The notes: generated by a model from the sequence alone, not told the origin. A stretch of DNA of 64,000 nucleotides from Acidobacteriota bacterium (GCA_024277255.1 JAJRVQ010000087.1:96643-160642), one strand, 5' to 3'. Shown: positions 9,127-17,925, numbered from the stretch's first letter. Numbers and translations: made by a program.

Positions 9127-9867
9127 GTGCGCTACCTGATCGTTTCCGATATGCACGGGAACTCCGACGCCTTCGCTGCCGTTCTCGATCAGACCGCGGG
9201 TGAAGACTTCGATGTCACTTTGGTGCTCGGAGATCTGGTGGGCTACGGTGCATCGCCCAACAAGGTCATCGAGCAGGTGCAGGGTCTTACGCGTACCGTC
9301 TTCGTGGTCCGTGGCAACCACGACAAGGTGGTGGCCGGAATCGACAGCGGTGAGCACTTCAACCAGGCAGCCCGTGCCGCCGCCGAATGGACGACGGCAG
9401 CTCTGACCGCGGACAACCTCAAGTACGTGCTAGAGCTGCCGCAGGGACCCGTCGCCGTTCATGCCGGTCTGGCCATCTGCCACGGCTCGCCGCTCGACGA
9501 GGACGCCTATGTCTTCTCGGAGGTCGACGCTTTCGAGATCTTCAGCCACCACAAGGTGCCGGTCACCTTCTTCGGCCACACCCACGTCCCCTCGATCTTC
9601 TCGATCCACGACAACAGCATTCAGGTCCTGGCCTTGCGCGGCGATGGCTCGCTGCGTCTGGAGCCGGGAGGCCGCTATCTGATCAACCCGGGCTCCATCG
9701 GCCAGCCCCGCGACCGCAACCCGCGGGCCGCCTACATGACTTACGACGAAGCGGAACGAACGGTGCATTGGTTTCGAATCGAGTACCCGATCGAAATGGC
9801 GCAGGCTCGGATCATCCAGGCCGGCTTGCCCTCCCTGCTCGCCGAACGGCTGGCGCTCGGTATCTAG
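9127..9867 (+). CDS. Calcineurin-like metallophosphoesterase (YfcE/MJ0936-type)
   Basis: 246 aa, cytoplasmic. Dimetal phosphoesterase motifs are all visible: SDMHGN (D-x-H), LGDLVGYG (GD), RGNHDKVV (GNHD), ICHGSP and FFGHTHVP (GHTH), followed by the family ending YLINPGSIGQPRD. The family hydrolyses phosphodiesters or nucleotides; the substrate here is not predictable. GTG start at 9127 is preceded by AAGGAG at 9116-9121. It stands alone: 89 nt separate it from the transporter subunit, and the next genes are on the other strand. Confidence 0.88.
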   Translation: MRYLIVSDMHGNSDAFAAVLDQTAGEDFDVTLVLGDLVGYGASPNKVIEQVQGLTRTVFVVRGNHDKVVAGIDSGEHFNQAARAAAEWTTAALTADNLKYVLELPQGPVAVHAGLAICHGSPLDEDAYVFSEVDAFEIFSHHKVPVTFFGHTHVPSIFSIHDNSIQVLALRGDGSLRLEPGGRYLINPGSIGQPRDRNPRAAYMTYDEAERTVHWFRIEYPIEMAQARIIQAGLPSLLAERLALGI

Positions 9868-9933
9868 CAACCGGTATCTAAACACCCGACAGCCGAAGCT
9901 CCGATCCGCGCCGGCACGGCATGGGAGCGAGGG

Positions 9934-10071
9934 TCAATCGGCGGATTCGCCGTCGCTGCTGCCGTCCTCCAGCGCCCGCACCTTGCGGTCGAGGAAGAGC
10001 ACATAGGCGAAGATACCGGTCCAGATGACCAGGTTCACCGCGACGATCCATCCGTTGCTGCCTTCGACCAT
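9934..10071 (-). CDS. ccmD: CcmD-like small membrane protein
   Basis: 45 aa: a short N-terminus, one helix (IVAVNLVIWTGIFAYVLFL) and a basic DRKVRALE segment, the usual pattern of CcmD-family proteins. CcmD helps release holo-CcmE from the CcmABC haem exporter during cytochrome c maturation. Its ATG (10071) lies 17 nt after the ccmC stop on the same strand, with GGTAGGAGG as ribosome-binding site, so it is the second gene of a ccmC-ccmD operon. No other ccm gene is adjacent. Confidence 0.75.
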   Translation of the reverse strand: MVEGSNGWIVAVNLVIWTGIFAYVLFLDRKVRALEDGSSDGESAD

Positions 10072-10088
10072 GGAGCGAGCCTCCTACC

Positions 10089-10787
10089 CTATTCTGCTGC
10101 CCGAGAACGGCGAGACTCCGCCATCGCCAGAACTCGTACATGGATGGAATGGAGCCAGAAAAACAGCGCGGTAAAGCCGAGGAAGGAGGCGAGCAGCAGA
10201 TGGAAGATGCGGCTGTCCAACTGGATCTTGGGTTCGCCGGCCTCGACTCCGATGGCGAGTAACCGCGCGCTCAAGATCGGTTCCGGGTGGAGCGTGGTGG
10301 TGGCCATGCGCGGCGCGATGAAGTACAGCAGCGGTGCGATGACAAAGCCGAGTACCGCGTAGACCGCCGCCAGCCGTCGCTCGGTCTGTGGGCGGGTGAT
10401 GGCGTCGCGCAGCACGAGATAGGCGGCGTAGAAGAGCAGGGTGAGGGCGATGGTGACCTGGCGCGGATCCCAGTTCCAGAAGGTGCCCCACATGGTGCGA
10501 GCCAGCATGGCTCCGCTGAGTGCGGCGAGGAGACCGAAGACCAAGCCGATCTGAACCGCCGCGAGCGCCGCGTGATCATGGCCGGGGCGACGTTTGAGGA
10601 GGTAGAGAAGACTCCACACCGCGGCGGCGACGAAGGCGACAAAGGAGACCCATGCCATCGGGATGTGGAAGAAGAGAATTCGGCTCGAAGCGCCGACGAA
10701 CTCCTCGTCCAGCGGCGCATAGAGGTAGGCGCCGACCACGACCATGCAGATCCACAGCCAGATCAGGTAAGGGAAGGTTCTTCTCAT
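10089..10787 (-). CDS. ccmC: Haem exporter/chaperone CcmC
   Basis: 232 aa membrane protein with six predicted helices. It carries the Trp-rich haem-handling motif WGTFWNWDPR and conserved periplasmic histidines (ILFFHIPMAW, and LHSIHVRVL near the C-terminus), as in the CcmC/CcsA/CcmF superfamily. It presents haem to CcmE in cytochrome c maturation. I prefer ATG 10787 (MRRTFPYLIWLWI) to TTG 10847 because the latter adds 20 residues without family character. ccmD follows directly; ccmA, ccmB, ccmE and ccmF are not in the window. Confidence 0.88.
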   Translation of the reverse strand: MRRTFPYLIWLWICMVVVGAYLYAPLDEEFVGASSRILFFHIPMAWVSFVAFVAAAVWSLLYLLKRRPGHDHAALAAVQIGLVFGLLAALSGAMLARTMWGTFWNWDPRQVTIALTLLFYAAYLVLRDAITRPQTERRLAAVYAVLGFVIAPLLYFIAPRMATTTLHPEPILSARLLAIGVEAGEPKIQLDSRIFHLLLASFLGFTALFFWLHSIHVRVLAMAESRRSRAAE

Positions 10788-10952
10788 CGCCGGCGCAGTC
10801 CTGACAGTGAGTAGCGGTATGAGTCCAAAGCATCGATCCCGTGCCAATTAAGGGCGGTGTGTCGAGGCCGCCGTCGGCGCCCGTTGTCGATCAGTCTACC
10901 GTCTACAGATCCTGCCGCGGTGCTGAATTGGCGAGCAGGACGGGGGCTCACC

Positions 10953-10981
10953 TTGCTTGGCGGCGCCGGCGCCCGTACGAT
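10953..10981 (+). promoter_or_regulatory. Sigma-70-like promoter, apparently leaderless
   Basis: TTGCTT at 10953-10958 and TACGAT at 10976-10981 are separated by 17 nt. The expected transcription start, about 7 nt after the -10 box, coincides with the ATG at 10988. No Shine-Dalgarno fits between, so the CRTAC message may begin at its start codon. Confidence 0.5.
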
Positions 10982-10987
10982 GGGACC

Positions 10988-12760
10988 ATGGTGATTGTGG
11001 GGCTGCGGAAGTTCTTGGATCGACCGGGCAGCTGCCGAGCGCGGCCGGTGCGCGGCCGCTCAAAGCTCGTTGGCTGGGTGATGATGGTCGAGCTGGTTGT
11101 GGCTTGCCTGGCAACGGCGGAGCCGGCGATTCGCCTGCGCGAGGTGTCGGCCGCTTGGGGGGTCGAGTTTCAACACCACCATGGTGGCTCGGGCCGCTAT
11201 TACATGGTCGAGACGATGGTTGGCGGCGTCGTCGTCTTCGACTATGACGGTGACGGCGACCCGGATCTCTTCTTCGTGGACGGCGGCTCCTTGCCGGGGT
11301 ATGAGGGCGAGCCGGCACGCAGCCGCTTGTGGCGCAACGACGGCCCGGCTCGCTTCGTCGAGGTGACGCGGGAGGCGGGTGTCGTGTCTCCGGACTATGG
11401 ATGCGGCGCGGTGGCCGGCGACGTGGACGCGGATGGGGATCTCGACCTCTACATCACCGCTTTCGGCCGCAATCGGCTGCTGATCAACCGGGGGGACGGC
11501 ACCTTCACCGATCGGTCCTCTGCGGCCGGCGTGGACGATGGGCGGTGGAGCATGCCGGCCAGCTTTGCCGATCATGACCGCGACGGCGATCTCGATCTCT
11601 ATGTGGTCAACTACGTCCAAGTGCACTTGGACCATCACCGCACCTGCGGCGACGCGGCACTGGGCATCACCGACTACTGCAACCCTGAGCTGTTCGAACC
11701 GCTAACCGATCGCTACTACCGCAACCGAGGCGACGGCAGCTTCGAGGATGCGACGGCGGCGGCGGGTCTCAGCGCGCCGCCGGCCGCGGGGTTGGGAGTG
11801 GTCAGCGCCGATCTCGACGGCGATGGTTGGATCGACTTGTACGTCGGCAATGACCTGGCTCCAAACTTCTTCTTCCGCAACCGGGGCGACGGCACTTTCG
11901 AGGACATGTCGCTGCTTTCGGGCACCGCCTACAGCGATCGCGGCCGGCCGGAGGCGAGCATGGGGATCGACGCCGGCGACTACGACGGCGACGGCGACCT
12001 CGATCTGGTGGTGGCCAATTTCGACCTGGAAACCAACGCGCTCTACCGCAACACGGCGCAAGGCCTTTTTCTCGATGGCCGTTTTTCAGCCGGCCTGGCG
12101 CAACCTTCACTCCAGCAACTCGGCTTTGGAATCCTCTTTGCCGACCTCGATCAAGACGGTTGGCTCGATCTGTTGGTCGCCAATGGCCACATCGCTGAGA
12201 ACGCGGCACGTCTGCGCCAAGGCAGTGGCTACGAACAGCCGAACCAGCTGTTCAAGAATCGATCCGCCGGCCGGTTCCAGCTGCTCTCGGACTCCGGCTT
12301 CGACGCCGGCGAGCCGCGGGTCAGCCGAGCGCTGGCCAGCGGTGATCTAGACGGCGACGGCGATCTCGATATCGTGGTGGTCAATTCCAACCAACGGGCG
12401 ACGATCTTCGAGAACATCACCGCTACCTCCGGCGGTTGGCTGCGAGTGAAGCTGCGTTCTGCTCGCGGCGAACCGTTCGCTGTGGGGGCGAGAGTCGAAC
12501 TTAGCCTGCAATCTCCACCGGCGGGCAGCCCGTCTCGACTGGTGCGCGAAGTCCGCGCCGGTTCCTCCTTCCTCTCGCACAGTGAGATGACCTTGCACTT
12601 TGGCCTTGGGGAACTTGGAGCGGACCAGCGTCTCGGCAGCTTGCGGGTCGCCTGGCCCTCCGGGAAGGTGCAGCGCATCGAGGGGCTGCCGGCGGGCAGG
12701 AGGGTGGTCTTGGTCGAACGCCAAGACCGGTCAGCGGCCTTGGTCGGAACTCAAGGCTGA
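10988..12760 (+). CDS. Secreted FG-GAP/VCBS CRTAC1-type protein with ASPIC/UnbV C-terminus (copy 1)
   Basis: 590 aa. A signal peptide with an unusually long basic N-region ends near ACLATAEPA. Residues about 60-480 contain at least seven FG-GAP/VCBS repeats with Ca-binding DxDxDG loops (FDYDGDGDPD, ADLDGDGWID, GDYDGDGDLDL), which build a beta-propeller. The last ~100 residues are an ASPIC/UnbV domain (WLRVKLRSARGEPFAVGARV ... LRVAWPSGKVQRIEGL). Close paralogue of the gene at 29029, sharing HHHGGSG, VETMVGGVVVFDYDGDGD and DLFFVDGGSLPGY. Its 3' end overlaps the convergent TPR gene by 30 nt. Extracellular or periplasmic; exact role unknown. Confidence 0.85.
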   Translation: MVIVGLRKFLDRPGSCRARPVRGRSKLVGWVMMVELVVACLATAEPAIRLREVSAAWGVEFQHHHGGSGRYYMVETMVGGVVVFDYDGDGDPDLFFVDGGSLPGYEGEPARSRLWRNDGPARFVEVTREAGVVSPDYGCGAVAGDVDADGDLDLYITAFGRNRLLINRGDGTFTDRSSAAGVDDGRWSMPASFADHDRDGDLDLYVVNYVQVHLDHHRTCGDAALGITDYCNPELFEPLTDRYYRNRGDGSFEDATAAAGLSAPPAAGLGVVSADLDGDGWIDLYVGNDLAPNFFFRNRGDGTFEDMSLLSGTAYSDRGRPEASMGIDAGDYDGDGDLDLVVANFDLETNALYRNTAQGLFLDGRFSAGLAQPSLQQLGFGILFADLDQDGWLDLLVANGHIAENAARLRQGSGYEQPNQLFKNRSAGRFQLLSDSGFDAGEPRVSRALASGDLDGDGDLDIVVVNSNQRATIFENITATSGGWLRVKLRSARGEPFAVGARVELSLQSPPAGSPSRLVREVRAGSSFLSHSEMTLHFGLGELGADQRLGSLRVAWPSGKVQRIEGLPAGRRVVLVERQDRSAALVGTQG

Positions 12761-14221
12761 CCGGAACTCTTCGAGCTGGCCTGGAAAGCGCTTTGCCGCC
12801 TGCTCGGCGACCTGATTCGCCCTTTGAAGTTGGCCGGTTTGGCGAAGCAGTCGAATCTCCGCCAGCCAGGGCCGCGGGTCTTTGGGCGCTACCGTCTGTT
12901 CCTGGTGCAGGAGGTCCAGGGCACGATCGGTCTCGCCTTGCGCCGCAACCTTGGCGGCCTGGGCCAGATTGCGCGCCGTAGGATCGCTGGCGCCGGCCTG
13001 GGCGGTGGACTGGAGTTCACGCTGGGAGGTCGCGTGCAGCGTCAACTGGCGAAAGCGCTGGAGAGCCGCCATCCCAGCCTGGCGCTGGCCACTCAAGACC
13101 AGCGCCTGACCGTAGTTCTGCCATGCTTGAGTATCCGATGGTGACAGCTCGGTGGCCTGCTTCAGGTAGGGAAGAGCGCGTGCGGCGAGATCTTGCGTCA
13201 GCAAGGCTTGCCCGTAGTGGAAGAACAAAGCGGCGCGCAAATCTCCCGGCAGGTCGCCCGGCGGGTGCGGACCTTCGATCGCCTCGATGAACGGCTGCAG
13301 CGTCGCGGCGGCTTGCGCGGCGGCTCCGGCCGTGAAGTGGGCTCGCGCCAAGAGCAGCGCCAGGTTCGCGTCCTTCTCGGTTCTGCCGCGCAAGAGTCCC
13401 ACCACCGCCTCGCCGTTGGCCAGCCGCAAGTAGGCCTCGGCGGCGACGCGTCGCATGTCTAGGGAAACCCTATCTTCGCCGGCCGGCGCCACCGTCCGTT
13501 TCAGCTGTGCGCTCAGCAGATCGGCGGCGGCCTGAGGTTCCCCGGTGATCAGCAGAAGTTTGCCGTGCAACAGGGCAACCCGTGGCTCGTCGTCGGCCAA
13601 CCCATCGAGCAGCTGCTGAGCCTCCGGCGGGCGGTTCAACTCGACGGCGCAGGCCGCCGCAGCGAGCCGGGCTTCCTTGTCCCCGGGGTGCGATTCAACC
13701 CAGGAGAGGAGCAAGGGCAAGGCTTCGGCCAGGCGACCGAGCCCGCCCAGCATGAGCCCGAGGTCGCGTTGGGCCTCGACCGCCGCTGCGCTCTGGGCGG
13801 CACGCCGAAGGTAGCCCTCCGCCTCGTCGAAGCGGCCCAGACTCCGAGCGGCACGTCCCGCGTTGTGGAGCGCTATGGGATCGGCGTTTGCGTCGGCGAC
13901 GAGGGGCCGCAGGGTGGCGAGAGCTTTCGCGGGTTGGCCCAAGCGCAGCTCGAGAGCACCGAGCAGCGCCATCGCTCTTGGCGCCGGTGGTGAACGGTGA
14001 CGAAGCGGTTCGAGAGTGCGAGCCGCCGCTTCGAAGTTGCCCTTCTCGGCCAGTTGAAGAGCGCTCCTGAAAAGCTCTCCGACATCCTGCGCGATGCCGG
14101 GCGAGGGGGTCGAAAGAGCCACCAGCAGGGCAGCGACAAGGCCACCTAGAAGAGGTCGAGCCAGTCGATGAAAGGCAGGTCGGACGGCAGGTCGGACATT
14201 AGGTTGGACAGCAGGGTGCAT
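12731..14221 (-). CDS. Secreted TPR protein convergent with CRTAC copy 1
   Basis: 496 aa. The signal peptide (ARPLLGGLVAALLVALSTPSPGIAQ) is followed by TPRs throughout: ALQLAEKGNFEAAARTLEPL, LGALELRLGQPAKALATLRP, LHNAGRAARSLGRFDEAEGY and others. It is probably a periplasmic scaffold. The N-terminal part is clearly paralogous to the TPR protein at 30697-32388 (shared NADPxxLxNAGRAA, W-V-E-S-H-P and CAVEL patterns), and both lie convergent to a CRTAC gene. Its stop lies inside the CRTAC coding sequence (30-nt overlap), so the transcripts can base-pair at their 3' ends. Confidence 0.8.
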   Translation of the reverse strand: MHPAVQPNVRPAVRPAFHRLARPLLGGLVAALLVALSTPSPGIAQDVGELFRSALQLAEKGNFEAAARTLEPLRHRSPPAPRAMALLGALELRLGQPAKALATLRPLVADANADPIALHNAGRAARSLGRFDEAEGYLRRAAQSAAAVEAQRDLGLMLGGLGRLAEALPLLLSWVESHPGDKEARLAAAACAVELNRPPEAQQLLDGLADDEPRVALLHGKLLLITGEPQAAADLLSAQLKRTVAPAGEDRVSLDMRRVAAEAYLRLANGEAVVGLLRGRTEKDANLALLLARAHFTAGAAAQAAATLQPFIEAIEGPHPPGDLPGDLRAALFFHYGQALLTQDLAARALPYLKQATELSPSDTQAWQNYGQALVLSGQRQAGMAALQRFRQLTLHATSQRELQSTAQAGASDPTARNLAQAAKVAAQGETDRALDLLHQEQTVAPKDPRPWLAEIRLLRQTGQLQRANQVAEQAAKRFPGQLEEFRSALSSDQGR

Positions 14222-14296
14222 GACTATCTCTGGCCTTGACCCAGTCTACAGCAGGCGATGTGGAGAGCTGCTGCGCCGCTGGTACAATCGGCGGCC

Positions 14297-16432
14297 ATGC
14301 AACGAGGCCGAAAGATAGACCCGCCGAGCCCGATCGACCGACCTACTCTCTTGTGGCCACGGGCGCGCGGGACGGTTCAGCTTCTCGCTGCACTGTGGCT
14401 CGCCGCCGGCCTTTCCTCCTGCACGGGGGCTACGGCGACTCGGGTGGTTTGGCGGGACCACAAGTCCGCCAGTTCAACGACCGCCGACCAGGGCTATCTC
14501 GACCGGGGCTCTCCAGACCAGGGCTATCTCGAACAGAGAGTTCTCCTCATGGTGATGGCGGAGCGCCGCCTCTACGACCCGTACAGTGTGCGGGAGGCGC
14601 TCAAAGGGGATGCGCCGCTGCGCGAGGAGCTGGCCTGGACGCTCGGCCGGGTCGGCGACGGCAAGGGACGCGGCGTTCTCGAGGAGCTGCTGGTGGACGA
14701 AGCCGCCCCGGTTCGTCGCGCGGCGGCCTTTGCTCTGGGCTATCTCGAACCGGATGGCCCGCCGGTGGCCCTGCTGCGGGCCGCCGCCGGTGCGGACCGG
14801 GAGACGGCGATTCTGGCGGTGGAGTCTCTGGCCGCGAAGGGGACAGGGGTGGCCGAGGTGCTCCAGGCCTTGACGCCGTTGTCCGCGGAGGAGCGGTGGG
14901 CCCGCCTACTGCCGTCGCTCCACCGCTTCGAGGACGACAACACCACCCTGCTGGCCGCGGGTGGCCTGCAAGTCGAGGAGCCGGAGCTGCACGCTGCCGC
15001 GGCTTTTGCTTTGACCCACGATCCGGCACCAGGGTCGCTGTCGTTGATCCGTGGCCTGTTGGGCGATGGCGAGGCGCAGGTTCGTGGCTGGGCGGTCGGT
15101 GCGCTCGGCGAGGTGGGAGAGGGTTCTGACCTCGAGCGTCTGTTGCCGTTTCTCGGTGACAGTTCGGTGGGGCCGGTGGTGCGCGCGCTGCGCGCGGCGC
15201 AGAGCTTGATCGCCGCCGGCAAGAGCGCCGCCCCCGATTCCTGGCGGCCACGTCTCGTCGCGCTGTGTGCCGACAAGCGGCCCGCCGTTCGTCTGGCGGC
15301 GCTGCGCGCGGCCGGGGCTTGGTTGCTCGATCCCGAGCTCGGCAAGGTGCTGGTCGACCGTGCTCGCGGCGCTCAGTCGGAAGGTGAACGCACCGCTGCC
15401 TTACTGGCTCTCGCCGCGGCCGACCATCCCCGGGCGGTAGAGCTGATCCGCGAAGCGGCGGCCTCCGCCAGGCCCACACTGCGCGCGGTGGCGGCTCGTG
15501 GCGCGGGGCTGTTGTCCGACGGTGAGTTGTTGACTTTGCTGAGCCAAGACGAGGTCGGCGGCGTGCGCGCCGCAGCCTACCTGGCCAGTTTGCGCGCCTA
15601 CGACCGAGTCGCCGGAGAGGAGGACGAGGTGTTGGAGTCTTGGGCCAGAATCGCCCTTGCCGATCCCGACTCCGCGGTGCGGGGCACGGTCCTCGATTGG
15701 CTCAGCCAGCGTCCGATTCTGCCCTCCCATGAACTGGTCGCCGCCATCGAGCCAGCGCGCCGGGACCGTATCGTCGACACCAAGCTGAGCGCCGTCTCCG
15801 CTCTGGTGGCTCGCGGTCTGGAGGTGGCGCTGGAGCGCGATGGGGTGATCGTGGAGCTGGAGAGGCTGGCCCGGGGCGCCGACTACCCGCTGCGCCGGGC
15901 CGCTGTCGAAGCCCTGGTCCATTTCGGAGAGCCGCTCTGGTCGGCGGGCTCGGCCGGCCCGGGGCGCGGAGCGACGGTCTACCGTGACCTGCTGGTGGCG
16001 GGACTGCCGTCGGGCACCATAGAGTTACAGACCGAACGAGGCAAGGTCCGCATCGAGCTGCGCTGCCGGCGGGCCGTCCTCACCTGCCTGAGTTTCCTGC
16101 AGCTGACTCGCCAGGGCTTCTTCGACGGCCAGCTCTTCCATCGCGTCATCCCGGCCTCGCTGGTGCAGACGGGCGATCCACGGGGCGACGGCTGGGGTGG
16201 TCCCGGATACACCTTGCGGGACGAGCCCAACCTGCTGCGCTTCCGGCGGGGCGTTGTCGGCATGGCGCACTCGGGACCCGACACGGCGGGAAGTCAGTTC
16301 TTCGTAACCCTCACTCGTCGGCCGGAGCTCGATGGCCGTTATACCGCTTTCGGCGAGGTGGTCGAGGGTCTCGCCGTACTCGACTCGATCCTGCCGGGCG
16401 ACCGGCTGGAGCGCGTGGTCATTGTTCCGTAG
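14297..16432 (+). CDS. Lipoprotein with HEAT repeats fused to a C-terminal cyclophilin-type PPIase
   Basis: 711 aa. The N-terminal signal ends in GLSSC (lipobox). Residues about 75-560 are HEAT/PBS-lyase-like helical repeats (LREELAWTLGRVGDGKGRGV, PVRRAAAFALGYLEP, VRGWAVGALGEVG). The last ~140 residues are a cyclophilin domain: IELQTERGKVRIELRCRRA, FFDGQLFHRVIPASLVQTGD, DTAGSQFFVTL and RYTAFGEVVEGL. The FHRV and GSQFF motifs of the active site are present, so peptidyl-prolyl isomerase activity is plausible. A 17-bp direct repeat (14486-14502 and 14516-14532) encodes DQGYL twice. TACAAT at 14283-14288 lies 8 nt upstream of the ATG. Confidence 0.85.
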   Translation: MQRGRKIDPPSPIDRPTLLWPRARGTVQLLAALWLAAGLSSCTGATATRVVWRDHKSASSTTADQGYLDRGSPDQGYLEQRVLLMVMAERRLYDPYSVREALKGDAPLREELAWTLGRVGDGKGRGVLEELLVDEAAPVRRAAAFALGYLEPDGPPVALLRAAAGADRETAILAVESLAAKGTGVAEVLQALTPLSAEERWARLLPSLHRFEDDNTTLLAAGGLQVEEPELHAAAAFALTHDPAPGSLSLIRGLLGDGEAQVRGWAVGALGEVGEGSDLERLLPFLGDSSVGPVVRALRAAQSLIAAGKSAAPDSWRPRLVALCADKRPAVRLAALRAAGAWLLDPELGKVLVDRARGAQSEGERTAALLALAAADHPRAVELIREAAASARPTLRAVAARGAGLLSDGELLTLLSQDEVGGVRAAAYLASLRAYDRVAGEEDEVLESWARIALADPDSAVRGTVLDWLSQRPILPSHELVAAIEPARRDRIVDTKLSAVSALVARGLEVALERDGVIVELERLARGADYPLRRAAVEALVHFGEPLWSAGSAGPGRGATVYRDLLVAGLPSGTIELQTERGKVRIELRCRRAVLTCLSFLQLTRQGFFDGQLFHRVIPASLVQTGDPRGDGWGGPGYTLRDEPNLLRFRRGVVGMAHSGPDTAGSQFFVTLTRRPELDGRYTAFGEVVEGLAVLDSILPGDRLERVVIVP

Positions 16433-16462
16433 CATCGGCAAGGCTGGTAAACTCGCTGTTCT

Positions 16463-17074
16463 ATGAAGCCCTCTAGCCGGTTGTGGTGGTTGGTGCCGCT
16501 GCTGATTACCCTTGCCTGTTCCGCGGCGACGACCCGGGGGCGGGGAGGTGAGCCTGAAGAGGACCCCTTGCCGGAGCTTCTCGGCCCGTTGACCCGGGAG
16601 CAGGTTCTGGCCGCCCTGCCCGACTGGGCCGATGCCATGGCCGAGGCGGCGACCGATATCGAGGAGGATGCGGTGCAGTGGCTCCGGGATGTGCCGCCCG
16701 GAGCCGCGGTGACCGTCTATTTTGGAACCTGGTGCTCCGACAGTCGCCGAGAGGTCTCCCGCCTGTGGGCGGTGCTCGAGTCGTTGGGCGTAGATGAGAC
16801 GGCGCACGGTCTGCCCTTCGACGTGCGTTACATCGGCGTCGACCGGGAGAAGAAGCAGCCACCGGGGCTCGTTTCCACCCTCGACCTGCGCTATGTGCCG
16901 ACCATCGTCGTGCGTCGCGGGTCGTTGGAGACAGGGCGGATCGTCGAGGTGCCTCTGATCAGTCTCGAAGTGGACCTCGCGGCTCTGCTCAGCGGTGAAA
17001 TGTCGGGCATTTTGACCGGCAGTCGCCCGGAGCTGTTGACCGAGACAGCGCAACCCTCGGATCACCAAGAGTAG
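16463..17074 (+). CDS. Thioredoxin-like lipoprotein with a CxxS site
   Basis: 203 aa. Lipoprotein signal MKPSSRLWWLVPLLITLAC. The thioredoxin-fold region spans about residues 75-175: VTVYFGTWCSDSRREV carries the Trp-Cys of thioredoxins, but the second active-site Cys is replaced by Ser (C-S-D-S); VRYIGVD and the cis-Pro stretch YVPTIVV follow. A CxxS site fits isomerase or thiol-binding chemistry rather than dithiol oxidoreduction. It follows the HEAT-cyclophilin lipoprotein by 30 nt, so the two may form a small envelope protein-folding operon; that link is inference. Confidence 0.75.
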   Translation: MKPSSRLWWLVPLLITLACSAATTRGRGGEPEEDPLPELLGPLTREQVLAALPDWADAMAEAATDIEEDAVQWLRDVPPGAAVTVYFGTWCSDSRREVSRLWAVLESLGVDETAHGLPFDVRYIGVDREKKQPPGLVSTLDLRYVPTIVVRRGSLETGRIVEVPLISLEVDLAALLSGEMSGILTGSRPELLTETAQPSDHQE

Positions 17075-17078
17075 AAGC

Positions 17079-17258
17079 ATGGGTGTATTCCGCGCCAACA
17101 TGGGCTGGCTGCTGCAAGTCCTCGGAATGGTGGTCACCGGAGCTGCCTTGCTGATTGGCGTCGGCTACGGAGTGCTGCGCGCCGAGGTCTTTATCCTCGG
17201 ACTTGGCGGTGCCATTTTCCTCCTCGGCCGCCATTTGGCGCAGAATTCGCAAGATTGA
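17079..17258 (+). CDS. Small membrane protein, two helices
   Basis: 59 aa: two hydrophobic segments (LLQVLGMVVTGAALLIGVGYG and VFILGLGGAIFLLGRHL) joined by RAE, with short polar ends. Start ATG lies 4 nt after the preceding stop; TGA at 17256-17258 is the first base pairs of a terminator-like hairpin. No family recognised with certainty. It is probably co-transcribed with the thioredoxin-like lipoprotein. Confidence 0.6.
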   Translation: MGVFRANMGWLLQVLGMVVTGAALLIGVGYGVLRAEVFILGLGGAIFLLGRHLAQNSQD

Positions 17259-17296
17259 CCGCCGGCGACTCCCCCGTCGGGTCAATTTTCGTGTTT
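17255..17296 (+). terminator. Intrinsic terminator after the small membrane protein
   Basis: TTGACC (17255-17260) pairs with GGTCAA (17280-17285), with an inner CGAC/GTCG pairing around a C-rich loop, followed by TTTTCGTGTTT. The stem begins on the stop codon of the small membrane protein. It separates the lipoprotein operon from the sigma factor operon. Confidence 0.55.
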
Positions 17297-17337
17297 GCTC
17301 TTCCTGCAACCTTGCGGACCCCTTGCCGTAGAGAGCC

Positions 17338-17925
17338 ATGACGCCAGGAATCGAGCCCCTCACCGACGAACAGCTGGTGGCGCGAGCCCTGGCGGGAGAC
17401 CGCGACCGGTTCGGCGATCTGGTGGAGCGCTACCAGAGTCGGCTGGTCAACTATCTTTTCCGTCTTCTACGCAATATTGACGAGGCCCACGAGCTGTCGC
17501 AAGAGGTTTTCCTCAAGGTGTACCAAGCCCTAGACCGCTACGATCCGCGGTACAAATTCTCGACCTGGATCTTCCGGGTGGCGCAAAATGCGGCCATCGA
17601 CCAGATCCGCAAGCGACGACTGAAGCTCGTCTCGCTGAGCCGGCCCGAGGATGGGGAGGGCGAAGCCCACGATTGGGATCTGCCGAGCGATCACCGCGGA
17701 CCGTATGGGGATCTGCGCAACCAGGAGCGCAGCGACGCCATCCAGCAGGCGATCGACAGCTTGCCGTGGGATTACCGCGAACTCATCGTCATGCGCCATT
17801 TCGCCGAGTTGCCGTACGAAGAGATCGCGCGGCTCAAGGAGATGCCACTGGGCACGGTGAAGAACAAGCTTTTTCGCGGGCGCCAGGCGCTCAAAGAGAA
17901 GCTGTCGGATTTCCTGGTCGACTAG
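17338..17925 (+). CDS. ECF-type RNA polymerase sigma factor
   Basis: 195 aa, typical ECF length. Region 2 is clear (FGDLVERYQSRLVNYLFRLL ... DEAHELSQEVFLKVYQALDRY ... FSTWIFRVAQNAAIDQIRKR), as is region 4 with its helix-turn-helix (LPWDYRELIVMRHFAELPYE followed by EIARLKEMPLGTVKNKLFRG). Regions 1.1 and 3 are absent. RpoE-like. It is followed by a putative membrane anti-sigma factor and a bactofilin-like membrane protein, so it probably responds to an envelope signal and autoregulates the operon. ATG start at 17338. Confidence 0.93.
   Translation: MTPGIEPLTDEQLVARALAGDRDRFGDLVERYQSRLVNYLFRLLRNIDEAHELSQEVFLKVYQALDRYDPRYKFSTWIFRVAQNAAIDQIRKRRLKLVSLSRPEDGEGEAHDWDLPSDHRGPYGDLRNQERSDAIQQAIDSLPWDYRELIVMRHFAELPYEEIARLKEMPLGTVKNKLFRGRQALKEKLSDFLVD

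Noticed and set aside
14486..14532. Tandem 17-bp repeat as a possible mobile or regulatory repeat
   Set aside because: It lies inside the HEAT-cyclophilin gene, keeps frame and only duplicates DQGYL; best seen as local slippage.
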